From positions 261-64,260 of the forward strand of contig VWZL01000187.1 in NCBI GenBank assembly GCA_013396915.1: a stretch of DNA of 64,000 nt. Direction: 5' to 3'. Source of the DNA: Stercorarius parasiticus. Its lineage: Eukaryota > Chordata > Aves > Charadriiformes > Stercorariidae. Below the pieces are notes generated by a model. It had not been told where the DNA came from and made no database searches. It worked only from the letters and a program-made list of their open reading frames with translations. Positions 49,521 through 59,538 of the stretch are shown here, in pieces (the first letter of the stretch is position 1; every line of letters starts with the position of its first letter). Made by a program: the position numbers and the translations under genes.

Positions 49521-51800
49521 CGAAAGCTGCAGGAATATGTTCTTGAGGCAGGAAAGCCTTTTTGGGAGGCGCTGATCTTGTTTGGGTGCGCCGGGACGGG
49601 TGGGGAGGAGGGCTACTCACACGGCCACGACTTGTGACCAAAGTGCCGGCTGGTGCTGGGGAGAAAACGCTAGAGGACACTCCAGAATCCTCTTTCCAGA
49701 CAATATTTGCAAGTATGGAGTGGAAAAAAAATTACTTTCTCATAGAGGTGAGTTACAGTAGAAAGAAACACAGCTGTCACAGAGACCCTTCCCAAGGGAG
49801 CCCCTGCCCGGGCACAGCTGGGAAGGTGTTTCCCGCACCCTGAAAACATCTGTCGGGTGAGGCAATGCTTTGGCACAGCCCCCCGCTGCTTTGCAGGGCC
49901 GGCTGGGCCAAGGGGTCCTGCTGCCAGTGCCCGTCTCGGCTCCTCGGGAGGGCTTCTGGGTCCGCGTCGGCAGAGCCCGATGTCCTCACCCACACGGAAG
50001 GTGGACACAGAACTGGCCACCTCGGCGGGGAAGCAGCTCTGGGGACAACTGCTGCCTCCCTGGGCGAGCAGCGGAGGCTGTAAAGCCTGCTGCAAGGTGG
50101 GGATGGTGCATCTACCTTCTCCCCACTGCAACAGTGGGGATAATAGTATTTTCCTCTTTTTGTGCCACATCTGGCCTCTAACTGCACAGCTGCGAGCAGT
50201 GCTGCACACTCTCGACTCCCTGAGAGAGTACAAAAGCAGGATTGAAGTGTCAACATTTGTTTTCAATTAGCTTGTGGAAACACACACAGCTATTGTTAAA
50301 GCCAGAGACTTCCTGCTGGAAGCTGCCATTTCAGAAACATATTACTCTGCAAGGCAAAAGGGTTTTGCTGAGTGGGGAAAAAAACCCGTGCTGTTTTTTG
50401 TTTTAAAAGCCCTTTTCAGATAAAGGCAGTGATAAGATTTAAAATGGGGGAGAGAGAGCTGAAAGGTGTGTCTACTGCAGGAGACTTGCAGACTTCCAGC
50501 AATATTTTATGTGCCCAGGGTATGGTGGGATTTCAGCACGTGTGACTTAGTGACAGGGTTTACAGCAGGGACGAGGGAACCATGTTCAGATTCACCCAGC
50601 AGCAATAGGCAGAGACACAGTAAAGTGGTCACAGCCCATGGGCCTTCTCCATTGCTGCCTCCCCTTATCCAGGCAGGGCCACTGCTGCCTGGCTCAGCGT
50701 CACTGATCTTGGGACACCAGAGAGATTCAGGTGGAAGTGGTGAGTTTAACAGGATGAGCCCAAAAATCAGGAAGCCCCGACCTGACTTATACTTGCTGCT
50801 TTGCCCTGACATAGGTTTCTCCTGCGCATTGCTGGCTGCTCAGTACTACGGAGGTGCTGGTGGAGATGTGGGTTAGCCTCTGAGCGGTGTAGGTTTTGGC
50901 CAGCCCCCCCAGCGCCAGGGAAGGAAGGCACACGAGGTGGCTGAGGGTGCGTTTCTGCCCCGCGATACAAGCCCTGTTTGCCATGAGCAGGGCAGGGTGT
51001 TTCACAACTGCTGCTCCATGTTTGCTCCCAAAGCAAAGGTAGGTGGAAGCCAGGGCAGGGTGTTGTGGCGGGCTGTGGACACAGGCTCTTATCTTTGGGC
51101 AGCTGAGATAGTGGCTATATTTAGCTCTGTGCTGGGTCCTTGCACAGTGGTCTTTGTGATTTCCCCACAGCTTTACACCCCTCCTGCCTTGCTGAGGGAC
51201 AACGAAGAGCTTGCTCCATGGCATGGGGAAGAGGCTCCAGGGGTGTTTCTCCCTGAGGAAACGTTGCAGAACCAGTCCCATCCATGATAGACAGCTCTGG
51301 AAGGAGGGTCCCACTCTTCCATCTGGTCTGGGGTTTATTCCTAGTTCAGCTTCAGGATTTACCCCTGGGACAGGATGTGGTGGCGGCTCCCGCACCCCTG
51401 GGATGCTGCAGGAGGGGAGGCAGAGCTTCTTCATCTCTCCTGTGGGTCAGCCCTCCTTCCCCACCACACTCCCTCAAGACCCACCTCTACCAGCAGGCTT
51501 GAGTAGGTCCTTGAGGACCCTTCCTGGTCCTGCCACCTCCTCTGGTGTCCTGTTAGAGGCAGGGGTGGATGGAGCATCTTCTCCCCCCTGTCGGGAACCA
51601 GCAGGATGCTGCAACAGCTCTGCCTCCCAGCAGCCGGCCACCGTGCAGCCCCATCAGGGAAGGGCAGCAGGGCTGGGGGTGTTGTGCAATGTGTCCACAC
51701 CACAGCAGGCTGCGGGGCCAAGGCTCAAGGACGAGTGTTGTAAACCGCTGGAGCGGCTGATGTAACAGCCCTGCCCAGAGAGCTGCACCGGGGCTGCTGG
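49521..51800. other. Upstream flank of PPP1R3B, no gene recognised
   Basis: GC-rich sequence with a weaker CpG patch around 49900-49990. The longest frame is 50787-51434 minus (215 aa), which has no recognisable domain, no clear splice context and overlaps other long frames on both strands. A divergent non-coding transcript from the CpG island is possible but not visible as such. Confidence 0.55.
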
Positions 51801-51860
51801 CATAGAATCATAGACCCATAGAATTGCATAGGTTGGAAGGGGCCTTTCAGATCCCATCCC
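51801..51860 (-). mobile_element. CR1 LINE 3' end, short remnant
   Basis: CATAGAATCATAGACCCATAG followed by GGTTGGAAGGGGCCTTTCAG is the reverse complement of the CR1 tail and terminal block, as in the copy at 32652. Only about 60 bp are recognisable, so this is a strongly truncated minus-strand copy. The right boundary is uncertain. Confidence 0.8.
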
Positions 51861-54800
51861 ACACCTTGTGCCCTCTCCAGATCAGCAGCCCCCTCCTGCT
51901 ACCTTCTTCTCCCCACCACCCCAGCTGCCATCCCCCATCACTGCTGATGGGCACAGGGGCTCCAGCCCCCTGTACCTCCCTCCACACCCAACTGCAGCCC
52001 CAGTTTGGCCGGGAGAGCCCGGTGGTGTGGTCTGGGGGGAGATCTCCATCCCTGGCTGCTGGAAGTCCTTGGGGCAGCAGCAAAGGTGCCACGCTGCTTG
52101 TACTCGCTGCAGCAGCCCATGGAGGCAAATGGTGCCTGCCATGGTGGTGCGGCTGATGCTGTTGCAACACTGGCGCTTGCCAGCAATTTCCAAATCATCA
52201 GGGCTGAGAAACTGCTGCTGCCTTTGAGCCAGGCCGTGATGCTTGCACCAAGCAGAGGAGGGTTTTTTTAAAAGTCCACCTGTGACAAGGCTGTGGGGGT
52301 AACTCTGGAGTAATTTGAATCAGATGTTGCCTCATATCAAAATGCAAAGGGAGAAACTAATTTTGGAGAAATTTTTGTCATCAAGGGCATGTGGTCAGGG
52401 AGGAAAGCCTGACCGAAACAAAAGAGGCTATTTTGGGCAGCACAGGGGTACAATGGGAGAGGCAGCCAGGCCAGTGCAGTGCAGTGCCCCAGGAGCGATG
52501 GCCATCAGCAGCATGATGTACCATCCTCCAGAAAGGATGTCTCCATGTCTGTGTCTGTCTGGCCCTCAGTCCTCCCTTGTCCCTTCTTGATGTACCGGTG
52601 GGTTTCAGCCACGCTTGACAGGGGGAAGCTTACAGACCCCTTTTAAGTTTTGTGAGAATCAACAGCTGGTGGGGAGAGAGCCAGTGAACATCCTCACCAA
52701 GCAAAAGTGGAGTGGGGCTTGGCTGCGGTGGCCCGCTGGGCAGTTGGTGTCTGCACCAGCTGGCCAGCCGGCACTGACAGCCACTTGGCCAGCTATAGCA
52801 CGTGTCATGGAGCTGGTCTTGGAGTGGTGGAGAAAGCTGAGATAATGAAAGCAGAAGAGAGGGACAACATGACAGAAATCTGTAGGAAACAAAGCTTCTC
52901 TCGCTCTATGATTCACCAGCCAAATCAGTCTTAGCTGCAACTGTGTGCTGAGGTCTGACGTGTGTTGCTTGGGAGCTACTTGTGGTCCTAGGCCCCTGTC
53001 CAGCTCCTGTTGGGTCACAGCAAACACAGCTCCACCAAAGAAAGGACTTGAGAAGCCCTGTCAGCTGATGGGATGCCCTTATTTTATTTCCATAGGTCTA
53101 CAACTCCTGTGGCCATCCCAGCAAATTAAGCAAAGAGCATTCAGTGTGCCCCAGTATCAAAGGCAATCCTGCTCTCTGTTAAGGCTCTTGACTGCGCTTT
53201 GGGGACCTGTGCTCCAAGGCAGAGCCCCCCTGCTTCTCCTGTCTCTGTACAGAAATGAAGGGTTACTTTAGTACATTGGCTGCAGGCCCAAGTTAGGATA
53301 TTTACCTTGGCATGGCTCCCTTTGGATCTCATATGAGCTCATGGTCAAAGCACCCCAAGGAACATGTACTCTGACCTGCTGAAGAACATGTCACTTTCCC
53401 TTCCAGCCCAGCGTGCACAGAGAAGATAGTGTGGGGACAGATGCAAAGCCTGGTCTGGTACTGTGTGTTGTCGAAAAAGACTGGGTAGTATAAAACTGGT
53501 TCTTAATAATAAAAATTCCCAGCAAGACAGACCATGAAAATCCTTGCAAAAAAGGGAGGTTACGGGGGAGGAAATGAATGCAAATAAGTTACTACTTATT
53601 TGCCTTAAGTCAAATTTGCCTTATAAGCCTTAAGGAAAGCTGGTCCCCACAGAGAAAAAGGGAATGTGTTTCCAGTGAAGGAAGAGCCCAAAGAGCAGCA
53701 CAAGGAGACAAAATGACAGTAGAGTGACCAAATGACAGGTTGGCAGGAACAACAAAGAGGTAAGTCCTTGGCCAGGCATACAATGTGCTTGTCAAAAATG
53801 TTATAGCGGTGCTAAGGTGAGGCACTATATGCAGGGTACCAGCTTAAAACAACCTCTTCCCCAGAGATTGGGACCCAAAACTGGGTGAACCCCTCCAAGA
53901 AGAGAAGGGTACCTCCTGGTTTCTCAGCATCTATGATGTTCTTTTCAGAGAGCTGCTCCAAGACTTTGCTTTCATGCAGTCTACAAATTTCATTCCCATC
54001 AGTGAAGTCCTGGAAAAATCATAGCAAAAGAAAGGAGGTTGGTTGTCTGCCCCAAGATTGCACACATCAGTGCAACAACTGTGTACCCATCCTTACTTTT
54101 TTTTCTTGGGAGCATCACTTCACCTACTGAACATGCACTGTGGAGGTGTCTGGCTTGACCTCCTAGAAACTTTTCTGTGTTACGCTTCAGTTGATGCAGA
54201 GAAACACAGTGGCTTTCCATGCCTTCTGCTGCTTGCTTGAAACCAGGAGTACCTGGTTGAGAAAATTCAATGTGGGGAAAAAAAAAAAAAAATTGTCTGT
54301 AAGCAGTACGTGCCCTCCTACCTGAAGGGAAAAAGGAGCATAAACACACACCCTGGACTAGAACCTCAAATCTTACAAATTCCCTGTGTGCCCTTGCAGG
54401 AGAGGGACAGCAAGGGCTGGGCTGGAGGGGCAAGAATATGAAGAGGAATCGGGGCTATTCCATCAATACACCAATGTGATTGCAGAGACCAAGGGGTGCT
54501 CAGCTCCGCTCAGGCAGCCTGAACAAGTCCAACTGCATTGACAGCTTGCCTGGTTTGCACCATACAAGTGTCCCACTGGCTGGACTTGGATATGCCCTAG
54601 ATGAACAAGTCATAGTGAAGCAATGCAAGTTTTAACTTTGGTGCCCTACAAAGACTGCAAACCTTATTTGGCGGGACACATGTCTTGGGAACTTGCATGT
54701 ATCCAGGCCTGGGGACTCAGAGACCTTATCTTTGCATGAGAGACTGTGCTTTGCCTGAAAGTCACTTGTATGCTGATGAAGGCTGAGACAGAAAAGGCCA

Positions 54801-55232
54801 AACAGAGGGGTGCATGTAGTTCTTGATAATAAATGCAATCCTAAGCTCCTTTCAGGCGTTCATGCCCTTCATCTGAGCCTCTGTCAGTATCCAGGCTCTC
54901 TCAGCTCAGACAGAGAATGGTTCGTCCCCCCATGCAGCATTTTATCTCATCTTAAAATTAGTGTCAATGAAAGATGGGATCCATTACTGTCCAAACTTGC
55001 CTATCTCTGTGCATTCACTGTAGAGGGAATCTGAAAAGCAGCAGGAACAAGATGGATGACTTTTAAATTGTATCTCAAAGGCAACGTCAACGGTAAAGGC
55101 AAGAGCTGAGTGGAGGGTGCTGGGGAAGGAGGTCACCTGGAGCTACTCCTGTCATCAGCCTTTGCATTCTATGAAAACATTTTTCAAGTGTAACCTGGCC
55201 TTTTTATTTGGAAGCTTTAATTTAATCCCAGG

Positions 55233-55254
55233 AAAAAAAAAAAAAAAAAAAAAA
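55233..55254 (+). repeat. Poly(A) run
   Basis: Twenty-two consecutive A bases followed by an A/C-rich segment (AACCAAACAAATAAACC). It could be a simple repeat or the decayed tail of a retroposed sequence, but no recognisable retrocopy lies upstream. Confidence 0.85.
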
Positions 55255-57894
55255 CCAAACAAATAAACCAAAAAACTGGTGATATTCAAGGATTTACGCA
55301 ATTATCCAGAAACTTGAAGAAACTGATGGTTAGCAAAAATTACCCCTCTCTGGGGTTCCTGTGCTTCTGAAGTTGCACATGAAATGCCGCTAAGTAGGTC
55401 ACTTGAGATCCCAGTTTTGGTGCATACAAGTAAGTCCACTGTCTGCAGGTAGATTGGCGTTGCCTCCTCTCCTGAGTGCTCAGGATCCTGCAGAGACAGC
55501 TCTCTCCCTGCCTGATCTCACAAGATCGAGCTAATCTCATCTGCATCTGTCAGGGATCAGTTATGCTCAGTATCTTTGCACCGGAGGAAGGACTTCTAAA
55601 CTTGGATCGGACAAGGCAGAATTTAGGAAATATGCCTACAGACAAGAGACACGCCCAGGTCGGGAATAGCTCTGACAGGATCTGGAAAGCAGGCTGGTTA
55701 TTCAAAGGAAGCCTGCTGCTGGCTCTGGTCGAGAAGGAGGAAGTCAGACCATCGGACAGTAAGATAAGCAGCGTTCCAGTGCTGACAGCTGGGAATAGCA
55801 CATGTCCCAAGCCCATGAAGCCTGTGGGAGTTTTTGGCTGTCTCCTTCATCCCTTCTCTTCTAGTCTTTGCTCATCTCCTATTACTGATCTGCCCAGCTT
55901 CCCTCTGCTGCAAGTGGTGGCATGCGGAAGACAAGGGTGCTGCCAGCCTTGAGCAGCGACCGCTGGGATCCTGCGGTGGCTGAAAACCAGCGTAAAGAAA
56001 ATGCACGCCCCTCACAAAATTAAAACAAACTGCTTAGCACTCATCAAGTTTCCCTGGATGCCACTGTTCCCGAGCAGAAGTTAAAGTGCTGGAAGGCAGA
56101 TCAAGGTGGTGCAGACACAGCAGATGGAGAAGGAGAAGGTTGTTGGCTTTGTAAGACGGGAGACTAGCCTATAATGATCTGAACCAGGTGGCACCAGCAA
56201 AGCTGGGAAAAAAATAGCAATAGCCAGGGGCTGTAGGAAAATCAGAAAGTTGAAATAAATACAATGGTTCTGAAAGTCATCACAAGTAGGCTGGGAACTG
56301 GATTTGCTGACTTAGCTGCTTCCGATAAAGGAGAGGCAAATCTAGAAGAGGAGCAATAGTGCACAGCAGCTGAATGTCCCCCGGTGACCACTGTGTTTTG
56401 GATGACTGGGTTTTGAGACAGGAAGTGAATGCAATATTGCTTTTTCACATGTTGTGCAAGGAGACAGCAATGTGGCATCAGTGTGACTCTCACGTATGCA
56501 TGGGCATACACATACACATGTACCCGCACGGACATACTCCTGCACAAAGATGTGCATGCAAGGGTTAAGAATCTGTCTGTATGGAAAGATGCAAGAGTTC
56601 AGCGTTACGCCCTATGCTCAAATAAGCTCAGGGAGTGGAACATCATCTACTGTTGAGCTCCTCAGTTGCAGAGAAAAAAGAAACCTGGTCCCGCAGGTTT
56701 TGATCTGTCTTAGGTTTTGATTTTTTTATACCTCCAGAACTGCAATGATAACTTGGGTGTTTTTTTCTGAAAGCCAAATGCCACTTGGTCTCTACTGATA
56801 AACCATCTTTCCTAATCTTTCAAAAATACTTTGATCCCCACTGCATTAGTCCAATTTTGTGCAGTACCACTCCATCAAAACTAATAGTGCGATGCTGAAA
56901 AATTGCAGGCAATACCAAACTCTCTGCACTAATTATTTCCATTTGTGTAAGGGTCACTTCAGAACCTGTCTCCTGGGTCTCCTGTGATGTTCAGGCTCCC
57001 ACTGTGGCAACAGCCTGTAAAAGACCAAACACTGTGTTTCTGAAGCTGGTTGCTGTAACCTTATCATCTGAGACTCACAGAGCACTTCGGATCTCGTCGG
57101 CAGCATGTCCCAGAGACAGGAAGGTGCTGTCACATCCTGGAGAAGGGCAGTATATCTAGGCTGGATGCCCCATAGAGGGCTGACCCACCTCAAACCCTGC
57201 CAACTTTCTCAGCTCTTGTTGATTGCGTGATCTTGAAATGACTTCAAGTCCAGGCTTCCAACTTTCTCTCCCTCAAGGTCATTGCTGGTTGGATCCTCCA
57301 TGGGAGCCCTTACAAGGCCTAGTGCAGCTCAGGTCGTTGCTGATGTAAGTTGGGTTTGAGCTATTTGACAGTTTTGGGACAACTTTTGTAGCCCCCAGTC
57401 CCACAGCCACTAGACTTATGGTTGCGGTGGGGGTTTGCTCAGGTAAGGGATTTGCTTGGATCCTCCAAAGGGTAGGCAAAATTAGCTCAATCAAATCAAA
57501 GAATCAAGTACTATTTGATTAACAGCTTAGCCCAAGCTGTTTGTGGCCTCCTCAACAGCCAGGGCCTGATACAGGCTCTGCAATGACACAATTTGGGCTT
57601 TGCACCATTCTCATGCAAGGAACCAAGTGCCACACGTGCAGGATGGAGCTATTCTGGCAACAAAACTGCCGCCAAGCTTTTTAAGGCCTCTGCTTAAACA
57701 TGAGCTAAGGCAGCTATAAATAGCAGCCGGTGGCCCCTGGTTAACCCAGGGGCTTTGATCATGGAGCTGGCTCCACGTGTCAGTGCTGGGCTGGTCTTGG
57801 CCTCAGCTCTCACACCAGGTGGGGGCCAAGTTCGTTAGTACTCCTGGCTCATTGCTGCCTTGTAGTCTGGGTAATGGGGGTGGGAGGGGGGAGG

Positions 57895-58085
57895 CATATG
57901 TTTCATCAGACACCCATAAATATGAAAATGTGTATTTATATATTATACAGCAATAAATGTTTGAACATAACTGCAATATACAGTTTTTAATAGAAAATAC
58001 AAAGCATAAATTACAAATTAAGACTTAAGTGCAAAGCTAACTGTAGAGATTTCTAAAGTTAAATAATATATTTTTAAAAAGTCTC
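57895..58085. other. AT-rich island
   Basis: About 190 bases of very AT-rich sequence (ATATTATACAG, TTTTTAATAG, AATAATATATTTTT) sit abruptly inside GC-rich DNA, next to a G-rich stretch at 57868-57893. It might be a conserved non-coding element or the 3' end of an unseen transcript. No gene can be assigned. Confidence 0.4.
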
Positions 58086-58439
58086 TAGATAAAGGGTTGG
58101 AGGCAGCTGCCTCAGGGCAGGGAGGGTGCTTGACACCAGCACTGCAAAGCAGGCAATGTCTCCATCCGGTAGGGATGCTGCAGCAGGCAGTCTGTCACAG
58201 GCCTGAGGGCTGCGTATTACGGTGCTGCTGGCCCCAGCATTTCTTGTCTGTGTAAGCATGCATCCTATTTATTGAGTGGACTTCCTTTGTTTTGCAGCCC
58301 ACTCTTGCTATGGCCTTACGATCAGACGGCATGGTTGTGATATGTCAAAGGCATTGCACCGCACTCCAGCTTTAATTGCCTTTTCTGGGTCATTCCAGTG
58401 TTTGAGGCTCTTAAATCATCATCAGGGCTGTGTTCCCCA

Positions 58440-58740
58440 CTGCCGGACACTGCTGAGGCAGTGCATGGACCACTGTGTCCAGTCTGGGCTCCTGGTAGAA
58501 GAGAAATGGTGACAAGCTGCAGCCCAGCAGCAGCCACCAGGTTGGCAAGAGTGTGGAGCACATGGTGTTTAAGGAGAGACCGAGGTAGCTGGGCTTCTTC
58601 AGCCCAGAGGAGAGATGGCTGATGGGGCTGCAGATGCATCTTCCACTGCCTGAGAGGTAGACAGAGAATGCAGAGCCAAACCTTGAAAGGACAAGAACCA
58701 ACAGGCACTTCTGCAACACAGGGACCTCTGATGGAATAGG
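58440..58740 (+). mobile_element. Degenerate CR1 LINE fragment, plus strand
   Basis: The sequence resembles the 3' part of CR1 ORF2 in sense orientation: CCACTGTGTCCAGTCTGGGC, then GAGCACATGGTGTTTAAGGA with a following GAGAGACCGAGG-like block, CTGGGCTTCTTCAGCCCAGA, and GGACAAGAACCAACAGGCAC corresponding to the family's GGACAAGAGGCAANGGGCAC. Indels and substitutions are many, so this is an old copy with no functional reading frame. Boundaries are approximate. Confidence 0.75.
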
Positions 58741-58780
58741 TGGAAACCACTCTGCTCCAGAAGAATGGGGCAGCAGTAAA

Positions 58781-58920
58781 TCATAGAATCATAGAATCAT
58801 AGAATTGTTAGGGTTGGAAAGGACCTTAAAGATCATCTAGTTCCAACCCCCCTGCCATGGGCAGGGACACCTCCCACTAGATCAGGTTGCTCAGAGCCCC
58901 ATCCAGCCTGGCCTTAAAGG
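58781..58920 (-). mobile_element. CR1 LINE 3' fragment
   Basis: Three tandem copies of the TCATAGAA tail unit (58781-58805) lead into GGTTGGAAAGGACCTTAAAG, CCATGGGCAGGGACACCTCC and GGTTGCTCAGAGCCCCATCC, the reverse complement of a CR1 3' end. Identity to the family is high, suggesting a younger copy than its neighbour at 58440. The element reads on the minus strand. Sequence past about 58920 diverges from CR1. Confidence 0.93.
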
Positions 58921-59346
58921 TGGTGACATCGCTGTCCTTGGGGACCATCAAGCCTCACCTGCATGCAGCCCTAAACATCCTGATCTGACAGTTAGGGTGG
59001 CCCTCACATGAGGAGTGGGGAGGGGATGGACACCTCCAGACCTCCCTTCCACATAAAGCTGTCCATGATTATATGATTATATTATATTTCCCCATTTGAA
59101 ACTGTTGTTCCCATTTGAAACTGTTGCCCCCTGAAAGCATTGATGACTACTGATCACCCTGATGTGCTCTGTGGGAGTTCATAGACCCGTCTCAGGGGAC
59201 CAAGGCTCTTGCAGGAACAGGTGAAAAACCACAGCGCCTAAAATTAAGAGTATGTGATAAAATGAGCAAGTACAGAATGATGGGAGGCAGATAAGACATG
59301 GAGAACTCATTTATCAGTGTGGTATGGAATCCATTATTATGTGTCT
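58921..59346. other. Intergenic DNA, no gene recognised
   Basis: Short unique-looking stretch between the CR1 copy and the purine tract. It holds a small local duplication (CCCATTTGAAACTGTTG twice, near 59092-59127). Nothing else stands out. Confidence 0.5.
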
Positions 59347-59378
59347 AAGAAAGAAAGAAAGAAAGAAAAAAAGGAGAA

Positions 59379-59411
<33 letters not shown>

Positions 59412-59538
59412 AAGAGAAAGAGAGAAAGAAAGAAAGAAGGAGAGAAAGAAGGAAAGAAAGAAATAGAGGAAGGGAGGGAAGAAAGAAGGAAGGAAGGAAA
59501 GGAAGGAAGGAAGAAAAGAAAGGAAAGAAGAAAGAAAA
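59347..59538 (+). repeat. Polypurine GAAA/GGAA/GA microsatellite
   Basis: A tract of 192 bases is entirely A or G apart from a single T at 59464. It moves from GAAA units through GA-rich and AAAG units to GGAA units. It is a compound microsatellite, probably length-variable. The charged Lys/Arg/Glu frame on the plus strand and Phe/Ser/Leu frame on the minus strand are by-products of the repeat. Confidence 0.95.

Larger units (their letters stand above)
51861..58439. other. Intergenic DNA, no gene recognised
   Basis: About 6.6 kb of mixed composition. It contains a poly(A) run at 55233-55254 and an AT-rich island at 57895-58085. Open frames up to about 160 codons (for example 55476-55952) lack domains or supporting splice sites. 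Confidence 0.55.

Noticed and set aside
48762..49680. Long overlapping frames on both strands in the CpG island (251 aa plus, 284 aa minus)
   Set aside because: GC-rich DNA has few stop codons. The frames overlap each other, run through the undetermined base at 49300 and show only Pro/Arg/Gly/Ala-rich composition with no domain.
58322..58750. 142-aa minus-strand frame
   Set aside because: It is antisense to the degenerate CR1 fragment at 58440-58740.
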